From Clostridiales bacterium PH28_bin88 (GTDB lineage Bacteria > Bacillota > PH28-bin88), in contig LAKY01000071.1 in NCBI GenBank assembly GCA_000987045.1, forward strand, positions 109,632 to 173,631: a DNA stretch of 64,000 nucleotides. Reading direction: 5' to 3'. Of this stretch, positions 54,077-63,352 are shown one piece after another. The position numbers and the translations under genes were made by a program. The stretch's first letter is position 1. Every line of letters begins with the position of its first letter. The notes beneath the pieces were generated by a model, which saw nothing but the letters and a program-made list of their open reading frames with translations, searched no databases and had not been told where the DNA came from.

Positions 54077-54113
54077 TATGCGCTGTGATAGACTTCGTTT
54101 GGGGGTGAATTTG

Positions 54114-54329
54114 ATGGTGCGCCCTCCGCTCCCGCCGGGCCTTAGAGTTACGCCGGGAAGTGAACCCGTTGAAAACCTGCGACGTCCTAATGTAAAATAC
54201 TGCTATTTAGGCGAAACCTCCGGGTATCCGGCGGCAGGCGGTAATTTCAGCGTCGGGTTTCCACCCGGCCAAGAACCATTGGTAATCATGGAGGATGAGA
54301 CAACCAGCAGCAGCGGTAAGCAGTACTAA
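54114..54329 (+). CDS. Hypothetical 71-residue protein
   Basis: ATG 54114 behind TGGGGGTGAA. The product is polar and Pro-rich (MVRPPLPPGLRVTPGSEP), with a single Cys in NVKYCYLGETSGYP and a Ser/Thr-rich acidic end; no signal peptide or membrane segment. I do not recognise a family. It lies between the family B palindrome and the SpoIVFA-like gene. A good ribosome-binding site favours a real gene. Confidence 0.5.
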   Translation: MVRPPLPPGLRVTPGSEPVENLRRPNVKYCYLGETSGYPAAGGNFSVGFPPGQEPLVIMEDETTSSSGKQY

Positions 54330-54449
54330 GGCCTCGATCCAGTCAAATTTGGCTTGCGGGAACAGGGAAAATTGCGGCGCTAAGTAATATTTTACCATAA
54401 GGGTCATATCCTATTACCAGGACACTGCATGTCCGGGGAGGGATGGCCG

Positions 54450-55190
54450 TTGAAGCAAGTATGGGATAAAGAGGAACTCAAGGGTGTCCCGCTTAAGCGC
54501 CTATTTGGGCCAGGTCGGTACTGGCGTATCACCCTGGGGGAACGCGGCTGGCTTCGCCAGGCGGCCGCCAGCTTACTGCTTTTCTCGCTGTTTGTTGGGG
54601 TATTTCTATGGGAGCATCCCACCGCGAAAGGCCTGCAGGCAGGTTTACGATACTGGCTGGCTAACCCGCATAGCGACTGGACTCCCGCCCTGAAGGAGGC
54701 TCTGGAGACGGGTTTATGGTTGGACAGTTACGACCGCCAGGTATTCCGGGTGTCCAGCCCGCAACAACTTCCTGTGGTCAGGTCGCTGCCGCCCATGACC
54801 ATTCCCGCCTCCGGCCGGTTCACCAGGGAATTCGGATTGGAGGGTTCGGCCGATGGGCAACAGAGGCTTCATGCGGGTATTGATATCACCACAGAACCGT
54901 TGGCGCCTGTAAGGGCGGCGTTAAGCGGTCGTGTGGTCAAGATAAGCCAGGATCAATTGCTGGGCCGCGTGGTGGAGATACAGCATTCCGGAGGGCTTTC
55001 CACGCGATACGCAAACCTGGTGGAGATACTGGTAAGCGAGGGGCAAGAGGTTAAACAGGACACTCTTGTTGCCAAAGTGGGGAGCGCCGGAACAGACCAG
55101 AAGCTGGGACGGCTTCACTTTGAGGTGCGGTTGGACGGGGTGCCGGTCAACCCGTTGGACTATTTTAGCCCTGCTCCAAATAAGCTTTAA
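54450..55190 (+). CDS. SpoIVFA-like membrane protein with a degenerate M23 domain
   Basis: 246 residues from TTG 54450 behind GGGGAGGGA. One membrane helix at about 31-52, a linker, then an M23-like domain (about 120-245). HAGIDI keeps the first His and the Asp, but the second site reads GRLHFEV, with Arg where active peptidases have the first His of HxH. Together with its place near minCDE and rodA this points to SpoIVFA, which holds the SpoIVFB protease in check during sporulation. The expected spoIVFB gene does not follow. A radical SAM gene comes next. Confidence 0.75.
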   Translation: MKQVWDKEELKGVPLKRLFGPGRYWRITLGERGWLRQAAASLLLFSLFVGVFLWEHPTAKGLQAGLRYWLANPHSDWTPALKEALETGLWLDSYDRQVFRVSSPQQLPVVRSLPPMTIPASGRFTREFGLEGSADGQQRLHAGIDITTEPLAPVRAALSGRVVKISQDQLLGRVVEIQHSGGLSTRYANLVEILVSEGQEVKQDTLVAKVGSAGTDQKLGRLHFEVRLDGVPVNPLDYFSPAPNKL

Positions 55191-55200
55191 CCGAAATCAG

Positions 55201-55223
55201 GGCCTGCAAGGCCGCTTTTTTTT
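55201..55223 (+). terminator. Terminator after the SpoIVFA-like gene
   Basis: Short GGCC-TGCAA-GGCC stem, then GC and eight T residues. Confidence 0.6.
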
Positions 55224-55378
55224 AAAAAAATGCCGAATGGAATGAAATGTTTTTGTTTTGCCCTGGCCGACCCCTGGAAGGAAATTGCCAGGTTATCGTA
55301 GAAAGAAAGCAATTTAGTTGCCACCAGGCGTTTTTGTTTATACTATGTAAGGAAGCCATTGTTTTAAGGAGGCGCCTT

Positions 55379-57259
55379 ATGTTACCTCAAGACCTGCGCC
55401 AGGTTGTTGAAGAAGATATTCTATCACGCGTGCTAAAACCCACCCGCTACCTCGGAACCGAATGGAATGCGGTGCACAAGGACTTGGAAAGCGTCAGGGT
55501 GCGCATGGTTTTCGCCTTTCCCGATGTCTACGAGGTGGGCATGTCTCACCTTGGTCTCCGGATCCTTTACGGTTTAATCAATGAAAGTCACGATTTCTTA
55601 ATGGAACGGGTCTTCGCTCCCTGGGTGGACATGGAGCAAAAACTCCGGGAAAGAAACTTACCCCTGTTCAGCCTGGAGTCGTACCGGCCGGTGGCCGATT
55701 TCGACGTGGTGGGTTTTACCCTGCAGTACGAAATGAGTTTTACCAATGTGCTCAACATGCTGGATATGGCCGGGATCCCGTTGCGATCGGCTGACCGGGG
55801 CGAGGGGCACCCCCTGGTCATTGCCGGGGGCCCTTGCGCTTTCAATCCGGAACCGCTGGCGGACTTCATCGACCTCTTCCTTATCGGAGACAGCGAAGAA
55901 TCCCTGCCGGAGTTCCTGGAGGTGGTCGGCCGGTGTAAACCTGACCCCCAGGCCAGGCCGGAGCGCTCCCGGGTGCTGGCCGAAGCGGCAAAGATCCCCG
56001 GGGTTTACGTCCCCGCATTCTATGATGTATCGTACCAGGAAGGGGGAGCGGTGGCGGCCGTGACCCCCAACAGGGAGGGTGTGCCCTCCAGGGTGACCAA
56101 GCGGGTGGTAGCGGACCTGGACCAGGCGTATTTCCCTACCAGGCCCATTGTACCGTTTATGGAGGTTATCCATGACCGGATCATGCTGGAGGTGTTGCGG
56201 GGCTGCACCCGGGGGTGCCGGTTCTGCCAGGCGGGTATCCTCTACCGGCCGGTGCGGGAGCGCAGCCCGGAGGTGCTGCTTCAACAGGCTGCGGAACTGG
56301 TAAAAAAAACCGGTTACGATGAGATCGCCCTCACCTCCCTCAGCACGGCGGACTATTCCTGCGTGCAGCTGCTGGCCGGGGCGCTGCTGGACGCCTACCA
56401 GGACCAGGGTGTTGGCCTTTCTCTACCTTCTTTGAGAGTGGACGCATTTTCCGTGGACCTGGCCAAGGAAATCCAGCGGGTGCGCCGGAGTGGGCTGACC
56501 TTTGCGCCAGAAGCGGGCACCCAGCGCTTGCGGGACGTGATTAACAAAGGCGTGACAGAAGAAGACCTGATGGAGGCCGTCCGGGCCGCCTTTGCCGCCG
56601 GGTGGAAGTCCATCAAGCTGTACTTCATGATTGGCCTGCCCACCGAGCGGGATGAGGACCTGGAAGGCATCGCGGGGCTGGCCCGGCGAGTGCTGGAGTG
56701 GGGGCGTGATTTTCAACGAAATGTTAGTGTGACGGTGAGCGTTTCCTCCTTTGTACCCAAGGCCCATACCCCCTTCCAGTGGGTTCCCCAGGACCGGGTG
56801 GAGGAGTTAAAAAGAAAGCAGGCCTACCTCCGTTCCCGTCTCCGGGACCGGCGGATAACCTATAACTATCATGAAGCTGAGCTAAGTTTTCTGGAAGCGG
56901 TCTTTGCCAAAGGAGACCGGCGGTTAAGTGATGTACTGGAACTGGCCTGGCGGAAGGGGTGCCGGTTTGACAGCTGGTCCGAACACTTCCGTTTTAACGC
57001 CTGGCTGGATGCCTTCCGGGAATGCGGGGTGGATCCCTCGTTTTACGCGCACCGGCCGGTCTCCCTGGAAGAGGTGCTGCCCTGGGACCATATCGATACC
57101 GGCGTGACCAAGCATTACCTGGCCAGGGAGTACCGCCTGGCCCTGGCAGGAGTTGCTACCCGGGATTGTCGCCAGGTCCATTGCCCGGGCTGCGGGGTCT
57201 GTCCCGGACTGAATGTGGGTCTGGTAATCAAAGGGGGTGAAGGACATGCCGCGCCTTAG
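55379..57259 (+). CDS. Radical SAM protein, TIGR03960 family
   Basis: 626 residues from ATG 55379 behind AAGGAGGCG. N-terminal cobalamin-binding-like domain (about 30-200; VRMVFAFPDVYEVGMSHLGLRILYGLIN), then a radical SAM domain with the cluster motif RGCTRGCRFCQAG near residues 278-290 and a Cys-rich end (CRQVHCPGCGVCPG). Members occur next to TIGR03936 and RNase G genes in Clostridia; the substrate is unknown, and an RNA or ribosomal protein is often suspected. The stop overlaps the DUF2344 gene by 14 bases. Confidence 0.92.
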   Translation: MLPQDLRQVVEEDILSRVLKPTRYLGTEWNAVHKDLESVRVRMVFAFPDVYEVGMSHLGLRILYGLINESHDFLMERVFAPWVDMEQKLRERNLPLFSLESYRPVADFDVVGFTLQYEMSFTNVLNMLDMAGIPLRSADRGEGHPLVIAGGPCAFNPEPLADFIDLFLIGDSEESLPEFLEVVGRCKPDPQARPERSRVLAEAAKIPGVYVPAFYDVSYQEGGAVAAVTPNREGVPSRVTKRVVADLDQAYFPTRPIVPFMEVIHDRIMLEVLRGCTRGCRFCQAGILYRPVRERSPEVLLQQAAELVKKTGYDEIALTSLSTADYSCVQLLAGALLDAYQDQGVGLSLPSLRVDAFSVDLAKEIQRVRRSGLTFAPEAGTQRLRDVINKGVTEEDLMEAVRAAFAAGWKSIKLYFMIGLPTERDEDLEGIAGLARRVLEWGRDFQRNVSVTVSVSSFVPKAHTPFQWVPQDRVEELKRKQAYLRSRLRDRRITYNYHEAELSFLEAVFAKGDRRLSDVLELAWRKGCRFDSWSEHFRFNAWLDAFRECGVDPSFYAHRPVSLEEVLPWDHIDTGVTKHYLAREYRLALAGVATRDCRQVHCPGCGVCPGLNVGLVIKGGEGHAAP

Positions 57260-57932
57260 GGTGATGTTCGCCAAGGAGGGCGGAGGCCGGTTTCTTTCCC
57301 ACCTGGAGTTGTTAAAAACCTGGGAGCGGGTACTCCGCCGGGCGGGGATTCCGGTGGCCTTTTCCGAGGGCTTCAACCCCCACCCAAAGGTTAATTTCGC
57401 CTCCGCCCTTGCCGTGGGGGTGGAAAGCCGGGGAGAATACATGGATATGGACCTGCGGGAGGAGATGGACCCGGAAGAAGTCAAAGAGCGGCTGCGAGGG
57501 GCATTGCCGGCCGGGCTGCGGCTGCTGCGGGTGACCCCGGTGCCCGGTGACGCCCCGGCATTGATGTCATTGCTGGGGGCGGCCGCTTACCGTGTGGAAG
57601 TCCCGTTAAAGGAATCACTGGACGAGGACTCCCTCTCCCAGGCGCTGCAAACCTTTCGCTGCTTGCCGGCGGTGCCGGTTACCCGGGATACCAAACGAGG
57701 CCCCAAGTTCCTGGACATCCTGCCGGGAGTCTACTACCTGAAAGGCCGCCTGGAGCAGGGGCGCGTCGTACTGGACATGAAGCTGCAGTCGGGAAGCGAA
57801 GGGAATATCCGGCCCGAAGAGTTGGTCAGGGGGTTGGCGGAACAGTTGCACCTGCCGCTGGACCACGAAAGGATGCGGGTGGTGCGTACAGCTCTTTTTG
57901 TACGAGATGGGAACGGGTTGGCACCATTGTAA
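57246..57932 (+). CDS. TIGR03936 / DUF2344 radical-SAM-associated protein
   Basis: 228 residues from ATG 57246 behind GGGGGTGAAGG. LRVMFAKEGGGRFLSHLELLKTWERVLRRAGIPVAFSEGFNPHPKVNFASALAVG spans residues 4-58 in pieces and is the family core. It forms a conserved pair with the preceding radical SAM protein, sometimes as a fusion. Function unknown. It lies just upstream of RNase G. Confidence 0.92.
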   Translation: MPRLRVMFAKEGGGRFLSHLELLKTWERVLRRAGIPVAFSEGFNPHPKVNFASALAVGVESRGEYMDMDLREEMDPEEVKERLRGALPAGLRLLRVTPVPGDAPALMSLLGAAAYRVEVPLKESLDEDSLSQALQTFRCLPAVPVTRDTKRGPKFLDILPGVYYLKGRLEQGRVVLDMKLQSGSEGNIRPEELVRGLAEQLHLPLDHERMRVVRTALFVRDGNGLAPL

Positions 57933-58060
57933 GCAGCCAAGCAAAACTAATTACAGGCCAAGTAACGCGCGTGAGTAGAGCAGCTGCCGTACGCCACCGG
58001 GCTAACTTGTGTTACAGCGTTTATCTACCTGCGGCGGAATGGTTAGGGAGTGACCTGGAT

Positions 58061-59755
58061 ATGTTCAGGGAAATGCTGGTGTATGTGGACGACGATGAAA
58101 CGTCCGTAGCTGTACTTGAAGACCACAAGCTGGTAGAGATTTATATGGAGCGCTCCAACAACCAGCGATTGGTGGGAAACATTTACAAGGGGAAGGTGGA
58201 AAATGTCCTTCCAGGGATGCAGGCCGCCTTTGTGGACATCGGCCTGGATAGAAACGCCTTTCTGTATGTGCAGGACGCAATGCCTCCCAGGAAGGTTAAG
58301 GAAGATGGCAGGGGAGCCGCGGGGAATCCCACAGCGGCTATCGGAGACATCCTGAAACCGGGCCAGGAACTGATGGTGCAGGTGGCCAAGGAACCACTGG
58401 GAGGAAAAGGAGCCAGGGTCACCACCCACCTTACCCTCCCGGGGCGGTACCTGGTACTGATGCCCACGGTGGATTACATCGGCATCTCCCGCCGGATTGA
58501 GAGCGAAGCAGAAAGGAGCCGGCTCAAGAAACTGGCACAGGAGGTCAAGACCCCGGGGATTGGGGTCATCGTCCGGACAGTAGCCGAGGGGGTATCTGAC
58601 GAAGAGCTGGCTGCCGACATCCGCGCCCTCACCGCTCTTTGGGAGCGTGTCCAGCACCGGAACCTGCGGGCTTCCGCCCCCAGCATTTTGCACCGGGACG
58701 CGGAACTGTTATACCGCATGCTGCGGGATTTGTTCTCCGCCGACGTCAACCGGATGCTGGTAAATAACCGTGAGGCTTTCGAAAAGGTGCAGGAGATGGT
58801 TGAAGCCACCGCTCCCCACCTCCGGTCCAGGGTGAATCTGGACACCAGAGACCTGTTTATCCTTTACGACGTACCCTCTCAGGTCCAGCAGGCGCTGCGC
58901 CGCAAGGTGTGGTTAAAGTGTGGCGGGTACGTGGTCATCGACCAGATGGAAGCGCTTACGGCTGTCGACGTCAATACCGGCAAGTTTGTGGGCAGCACCA
59001 ACCTGGCAGATACAGTCTTAAAGACCAATCTGGAGGCGGCCGTGGAAATCGCCCGTCAACTGCGTCTCAGGAACATCGGGGGTATTATCGTCATCGATTT
59101 CATCGACATGGAATCCCCTGCCCACCAGGAAATGGTGATCAAAGCCCTGGAGGAGGAATTTAAAAAAGATAAGACCAAGACCGCTGTCCTGGGGTTTACA
59201 CGCCTGGGCATGGTAGAGATGACCCGGAAAAAGGCCCGCCGGGGGCTGGAAAGCGAGCTGCAGAAGGACTGCCCCTATTGTGAGGGAACGGGCAAGGTGC
59301 TGTCGGAGGAGACCGTTTGCCTGCGGGCCAAAAAAGAACTCATGTCCCTGGCGGACCGCACCACCGATCCCGCCATTTTGGTAGAGGCCTACCCCGCCGT
59401 GGCCGGGTTGTTGATCGGCAGCGGGGGCAGCGGCCTGCGCCAGTTGGAGACCAAGACCGGCAAGCAACTGATTGTACGGGGAGTGGAAACCATGCACCTG
59501 GAAGAGGTGCGCATGCGCGGGGTCAGCCGCCCGGAAGAGGCCGCCCAGTTAGCGGTACCGGTAAAGGTGGGCCAGATGATGGAAGTGCGCATCGACGAAC
59601 CCCACGCGGCCAACAGCCGGGACGGCATCGCCCGGGTGCAGGGCTTTGTCATCGACGTCACCGGCGCCGCTTCCCTGGTAGGGCAGGCGGTCCAGGTGGA
59701 AATCACCAAAGTCTTCCGCACCAGCGCCAAGGCCCGGCTGTTGCCGAAGGAGTAG
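58061..59755 (+). CDS. rng: Ribonuclease E/G family protein
   Basis: 564 residues from ATG 58061; GTG 57971 would add 30 residues with no match to the family. S1 RNA-binding domain (about 37-125; GNIYKGKVENVLPGMQAAFVDIGLDRNAFL), catalytic DNase-I-like domain with VDVNTGKFVG (about 304-313) and IIVIDFIDM (about 343-351), and the Zn-link DCPYCEGTGKV (about 404-414). The C-terminal 150 residues carry a KH/TRAM-like extension. Processes rRNA and mRNA 5' parts. In related genomes rplU-rpmA follows; here AT-rich sequence follows instead. Confidence 0.94.
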   Translation: MFREMLVYVDDDETSVAVLEDHKLVEIYMERSNNQRLVGNIYKGKVENVLPGMQAAFVDIGLDRNAFLYVQDAMPPRKVKEDGRGAAGNPTAAIGDILKPGQELMVQVAKEPLGGKGARVTTHLTLPGRYLVLMPTVDYIGISRRIESEAERSRLKKLAQEVKTPGIGVIVRTVAEGVSDEELAADIRALTALWERVQHRNLRASAPSILHRDAELLYRMLRDLFSADVNRMLVNNREAFEKVQEMVEATAPHLRSRVNLDTRDLFILYDVPSQVQQALRRKVWLKCGGYVVIDQMEALTAVDVNTGKFVGSTNLADTVLKTNLEAAVEIARQLRLRNIGGIIVIDFIDMESPAHQEMVIKALEEEFKKDKTKTAVLGFTRLGMVEMTRKKARRGLESELQKDCPYCEGTGKVLSEETVCLRAKKELMSLADRTTDPAILVEAYPAVAGLLIGSGGSGLRQLETKTGKQLIVRGVETMHLEEVRMRGVSRPEEAAQLAVPVKVGQMMEVRIDEPHAANSRDGIARVQGFVIDVTGAASLVGQAVQVEITKVFRTSAKARLLPKE

Positions 59756-60337
59756 AAAGCAGTGTTTTAATGCTTTCCGCTGGGTGGAGCTAATTACAGT
59801 CGCAGGGGCGGCTGGATGACAAAAAGGGTGAACCCATAAGCGGCCCTGTACTTGCACCTTTAAACATATTAGCTGTCTGAGCAACCGGTTGGGTTGCTCA
59901 GACAGCTTTCACATAGGTGTTCCCATTTCCAGCAACTTCGCCCACTGTCAATATCCAATTGCGATTCTCTTGTCTGAAACCCGCATAGATTATGAATTTG
60001 ATCCTGGAAATCAAGTAATGTTGGGTGCTTTTAGTGCATTCCATGTGCAATAACGAGTACCTGCTTAGAAATTGTAAGTGGCCCGTTTTGCAGTGTAAAT
60101 GGCGGGATTTCGAGAATGAACGGCGGAAAAGAGACATTCAAGCTTATTTGATTCATTCGCAGAGTCATGAACCCCGCTCACCTCACCTATTAATGGATTG
60201 CGTCTTTACCCGTTCTATAAGTCTATCAACCACCCGAAATTGTTCCCTAAAATTAATAAAATAGGATTAAAGTATCCGAATTGCGATATCATTTTGGATT
60301 ATTATAGGGGGTTCGCTACAATTTCTCAGTTACAAAA
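59756..60337. other. AT-rich intergenic region after RNase G
   Basis: No gene I can support. Composition changes from GC-rich to AT-rich here. It contains a strong hairpin at 59871-59907 and, further on, only short frames without ribosome-binding sites. Confidence 0.5.
59871..59907 (+). terminator. Strong hairpin, probable terminator of the rng transcript
   Basis: Sixteen-bp stem AGCTGTCTGAGCAACC / GGTTGCTCAGACAGCT with a five-base loop; the T run is only two to three bases. Confidence 0.65.
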
Positions 60338-60375
60338 TAGCCACTAGTGGCTAAAAAAATAGCCACTGGTGGCAA
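60338..60375. promoter_or_regulatory. Two tandem palindromes, candidate operator
   Basis: TAGCCACTAGTGGCTA (60338-60353, perfect) and TAGCCACTGGTGGCAA (60360-60375, nearly perfect) are 22 bp apart centre to centre, so they face the same side of the helix. They lie just downstream of TTGCGA ... TATAGG, a possible weak promoter near 60284-60311. Confidence 0.6.
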
Positions 60376-60766
60376 TATAAATCGTGGCAAGTATTCCTTA
60401 TACTGTAGATGCAACACAGAAAATGGTTGCTGCATAGCGGCAAAGGAAAAGGGATGGCACTACTTAATGAACGAACGGCCTGCATTTTGTTGGGAGGTGA
60501 TAAAAAAGACAAACGATCGCAAGTGTGGTGATAATCCCAAAGACTAGATGAGATGAGGAAGAGTTAGTATGAAAAACAGGAATCAATTAAGTACGTGCGG
60601 AGAAGAGTAAAACTTCACGAGAAGAGTCTAAAAATTTCCGATCTGTGCGGTAAGAAGAACCATTGTTACCAGCCCCAACGTAAACTGTCAAGACAGAGGA
60701 AGAAGAACGAAATCCATGTCTTACTCTCCATGTCTCGAAAATAAAAATTATGAGGTGATTTACGCT
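60376..60766 (+). other. Leader region of the first secreted protein of the AT-rich tail
   Basis: No convincing gene. Short frames (25 codons from 60453, 13 codons from 60570) have weak ribosome-binding sites. I looked for known riboswitch cores and saw none that I could name. Confidence 0.4.
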
Positions 60767-61924
60767 GTGAAAAGAAAATTATTCTTAGCTACATTGTCAG
60801 TATTATTAATACTTAACTTTGTTGCTACTCCTATACTTGCCAAAAACAGTAATAATAGAACTGATTATGTTGACATCCTGGTAGAAAAGGGTGTTGATAG
60901 AGAAGATTTAGCCAAGTTAAAAGTGGATTCCCTGGAAAGTTTAGTATGGCAAGCAAATGCGTATAATTTTACTGATGAACAGGTCCAACTTTATATTAAG
61001 GGCTTGCTGTCCGAATTTGAAAGAGATTTTACTGGTAAAATGTACTACCAAGGAAGAGTAATGGAGAATGGGTTAATCGAAACCTCGGATGGTATTCTTA
61101 TGCCAAACAGATATGCAAACAAAAAAATAAACGATTTTGAGAATTACGATTCAGATAACGTGGGGATAATGTCGTATACTGGTAATTACCGTTCGGTAAC
61201 TGATTCAAGTGATCAGTCCGGTACTTACTGGCTTGTTAAAAGTGAGCCTGGATACAGAGAAGCAACTGCGTTCGCAGCTCTTCCGACTATAAATTCGATG
61301 GCTTTAAATGATAGAGCATATATGTTCTTTGCGGCCAATACAAACCCAACATCAATTGCCGGTGATTACGGTGTTGTATATTATATACCGAGCGCAGGTA
61401 GCACGGGTAGTTGGTACCCATTTAAATTAACTGCCGTTTGGAACGACTCCACCAAGCAATATGATACAGACTGGAAAAAAGGCAATGCAATACCTTCTTC
61501 AATTACTCAAGTATATCTGCATATAAAAGTAACTACAACAGCAACAAATGACACTGTTGAACTTAGAGTATTGAATGCAAATGATTTCAGTGAAGTACTT
61601 TGGACCTGGACAGAAACTTTTTACAACAACCCTATCGATAGCACATATTCAAATTTAAATCTCTATCGAGAAATAACAATGGCTCAAGTTCATGATGAGG
61701 GAACGCCGCTGGATACAAATACTGGTAGTTGGTTCTCAAATGCAATATTCTCGAACGCATATATTTATAGCACAGGAGGATACTGGCAATGGGGAACCAC
61801 ACAAACAAATGACGCGTATATAAAGGCTCCAACAACAAGCCAGTTGTCCGCAATTACAGTAAACTCCTACAGTAAATGGTATGCGGAAAATATTTCTATG
61901 AGATGGAATATTCCTATTCCATAA
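60767..61924 (+). CDS. Secreted protein of unknown function
   Basis: 385 residues from GTG 60767, chosen because TGAGGTGA lies at the right spacing and the Sec signal peptide (KRKLFLATLSVLLILNFVAT, cleaved near ILA-KNS) then stands at the start. Mature part: charged helical segment (about 35-90), then a Tyr/Thr/Asn-rich beta region with TYWLVKSEPGY, YYIPSAGSTGSWYPF and YSTGGYWQWGTTQTND. No catalytic motif and no membrane anchor. I do not recognise the family. AT-rich codon use unlike the backbone genes suggests acquisition from elsewhere. Confidence 0.7.
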   Translation: MKRKLFLATLSVLLILNFVATPILAKNSNNRTDYVDILVEKGVDREDLAKLKVDSLESLVWQANAYNFTDEQVQLYIKGLLSEFERDFTGKMYYQGRVMENGLIETSDGILMPNRYANKKINDFENYDSDNVGIMSYTGNYRSVTDSSDQSGTYWLVKSEPGYREATAFAALPTINSMALNDRAYMFFAANTNPTSIAGDYGVVYYIPSAGSTGSWYPFKLTAVWNDSTKQYDTDWKKGNAIPSSITQVYLHIKVTTTATNDTVELRVLNANDFSEVLWTWTETFYNNPIDSTYSNLNLYREITMAQVHDEGTPLDTNTGSWFSNAIFSNAYIYSTGGYWQWGTTQTNDAYIKAPTTSQLSAITVNSYSKWYAENISMRWNIPIP

Positions 61925-61948
61925 TAATTGTGTGTCATTATATAATGG

Positions 61949-61991
61949 TCCTGTGGCTGATTTGATGTTTCATAATCAGCCACAGGATTTT
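61949..61991 (+). terminator. Terminator between the two secreted-protein genes
   Basis: Perfect 14-bp stem TCCTGTGGCTGATT / AATCAGCCACAGGA with an 11-base loop, then TTTTCT. Confidence 0.85.
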
Positions 61992-62032
61992 CTAATACTT
62001 TTTAAAATTATTTTCGAGAGGAGCTTATTATT

Positions 62033-63124
62033 ATGAAAATACGAACACACATCGTCGTTTTATTACTTTTTTGTGTATTCTTTGCATTCGGGAAGTATGC
62101 GTTGGCTGCATCATCAGAAAAGGCAACTATTGTAAATTTTAGGGTTACACTGAATGATACTCTGGTAAATAACATCAACAATGACTTTCCACTATTGCTA
62201 TACAAAAATATTACTTACTTCCCTCTAACCTGGGATTATAGTAGATTTTTAGGGCTTGAAACAAACTGGAGTCAAGTTACCGGTCTAACAATAAACAAAA
62301 CAATTGGGCAAGGTTATGATTATAAGGCTGCTGAAAATACTAATATTATCAATCAAATGAACGTGGAATATCCGGTTATTATCCCTGATTATTCCATAAC
62401 AATAAATGGGGTAATAATTGATAATACAAAAGAAAGCTGGCCGTTAATCAATTTTCGGGGTATAACATATTTTCCATTAACATGGCGCTTTGCAGTTGAC
62501 ATGTTTGGCTGGAATTATTCGTGGTCGAGGGAAAAAGGTCTCATTATTTCATCCCCTGGAGGTAAGCCATCCCCTCAAGAAACAGTATTATCGATTATGA
62601 ACCAAATGCCTTTTGGCAAAGGTTATTCATTCAATGCTACGATTACAGAACCAAAGTCAAAACAAATATATGCGGAATATAGTGGAAGGGTTGACAATAA
62701 AATTGAAAACTCAACTTTTTATTCGTATGTTACTCTTTTAAACCCTGTGCAATATGATAACGCGACGGTGAAAGGGATAAACACATCTTATGAAAATTTA
62801 AGTGTTGGAAGTTATAATGGATATAGCATACATTTTAGCGTAGATTCATTGGGCCAAGCAAGAGCGATAGGGCCTTTATTAGAGGATAGAAATGAAGTTA
62901 GGATGATGTCCCAACTTTTAAATCTTCATTTTGTAGGAGAGGAAAGGAATAAAATACTTTCTTTCGAAAAACTTGAAACTAGACATGAAACAAGCAGATG
63001 GGTGATTACAGCAAAAGACAGGCGTATTGAGATAGATATTCTTGATGCAGAAAGCAGAATAAATGCGATAACTATAACTGATGATTCATTATCGTATGAA
63101 ATATATATAAAAACTATAGAGTAG
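62033..63124 (+). CDS. Secreted protein with two copper-amine-oxidase-N-like (stalk) repeats
   Basis: 363 residues, ATG behind GAGAGGAG. Signal peptide at 1-25 (HIVVLLLFCVFFAFGKYALA). Two copies of a 60-residue unit follow: NDFPLLLYKNITYFPLTWDYSRFLGLETNWSQVTGLTI (split around residues 49-86) and ESWPLINFRGITYFPLTWRFAVDMFGWNYSWSREKGLII (about 141-179), each with the hallmark YFPLTW. This is the substrate-free Cu-amine-oxidase N-domain common in Firmicute wall proteins. The last 180 residues form an unknown beta-rich domain. Role probably at the cell surface; AT-rich like its neighbour. Confidence 0.75.
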   Translation: MKIRTHIVVLLLFCVFFAFGKYALAASSEKATIVNFRVTLNDTLVNNINNDFPLLLYKNITYFPLTWDYSRFLGLETNWSQVTGLTINKTIGQGYDYKAAENTNIINQMNVEYPVIIPDYSITINGVIIDNTKESWPLINFRGITYFPLTWRFAVDMFGWNYSWSREKGLIISSPGGKPSPQETVLSIMNQMPFGKGYSFNATITEPKSKQIYAEYSGRVDNKIENSTFYSYVTLLNPVQYDNATVKGINTSYENLSVGSYNGYSIHFSVDSLGQARAIGPLLEDRNEVRMMSQLLNLHFVGEERNKILSFEKLETRHETSRWVITAKDRRIEIDILDAESRINAITITDDSLSYEIYIKTIE

Positions 63125-63352
63125 GACGTCGGTTTTTGAGCGGTGTTGTTGCCGCTCACGAACTTTGATGGTGGAATTCTCACCGCCAATGGCGTAATGG
63201 CGTAAGAGTTTAACCGCCAATCCGTCGCTGGGGTGAGAACTCTGCACAGCACACCAAAAACAATTAAGAATAAACGATGAACAAGCAAAATAGTGTTGTG
63301 AAGCCTTACCAAGGGAAATGAGTTCGCGCAGTGAAATGAGTACAACGATAGC

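Noticed and set aside
60347..60547. 66-codon frame starting with GTG inside the first palindrome
   Set aside because: No ribosome-binding site, start lies within the probable operator, and the product has no recognisable feature.
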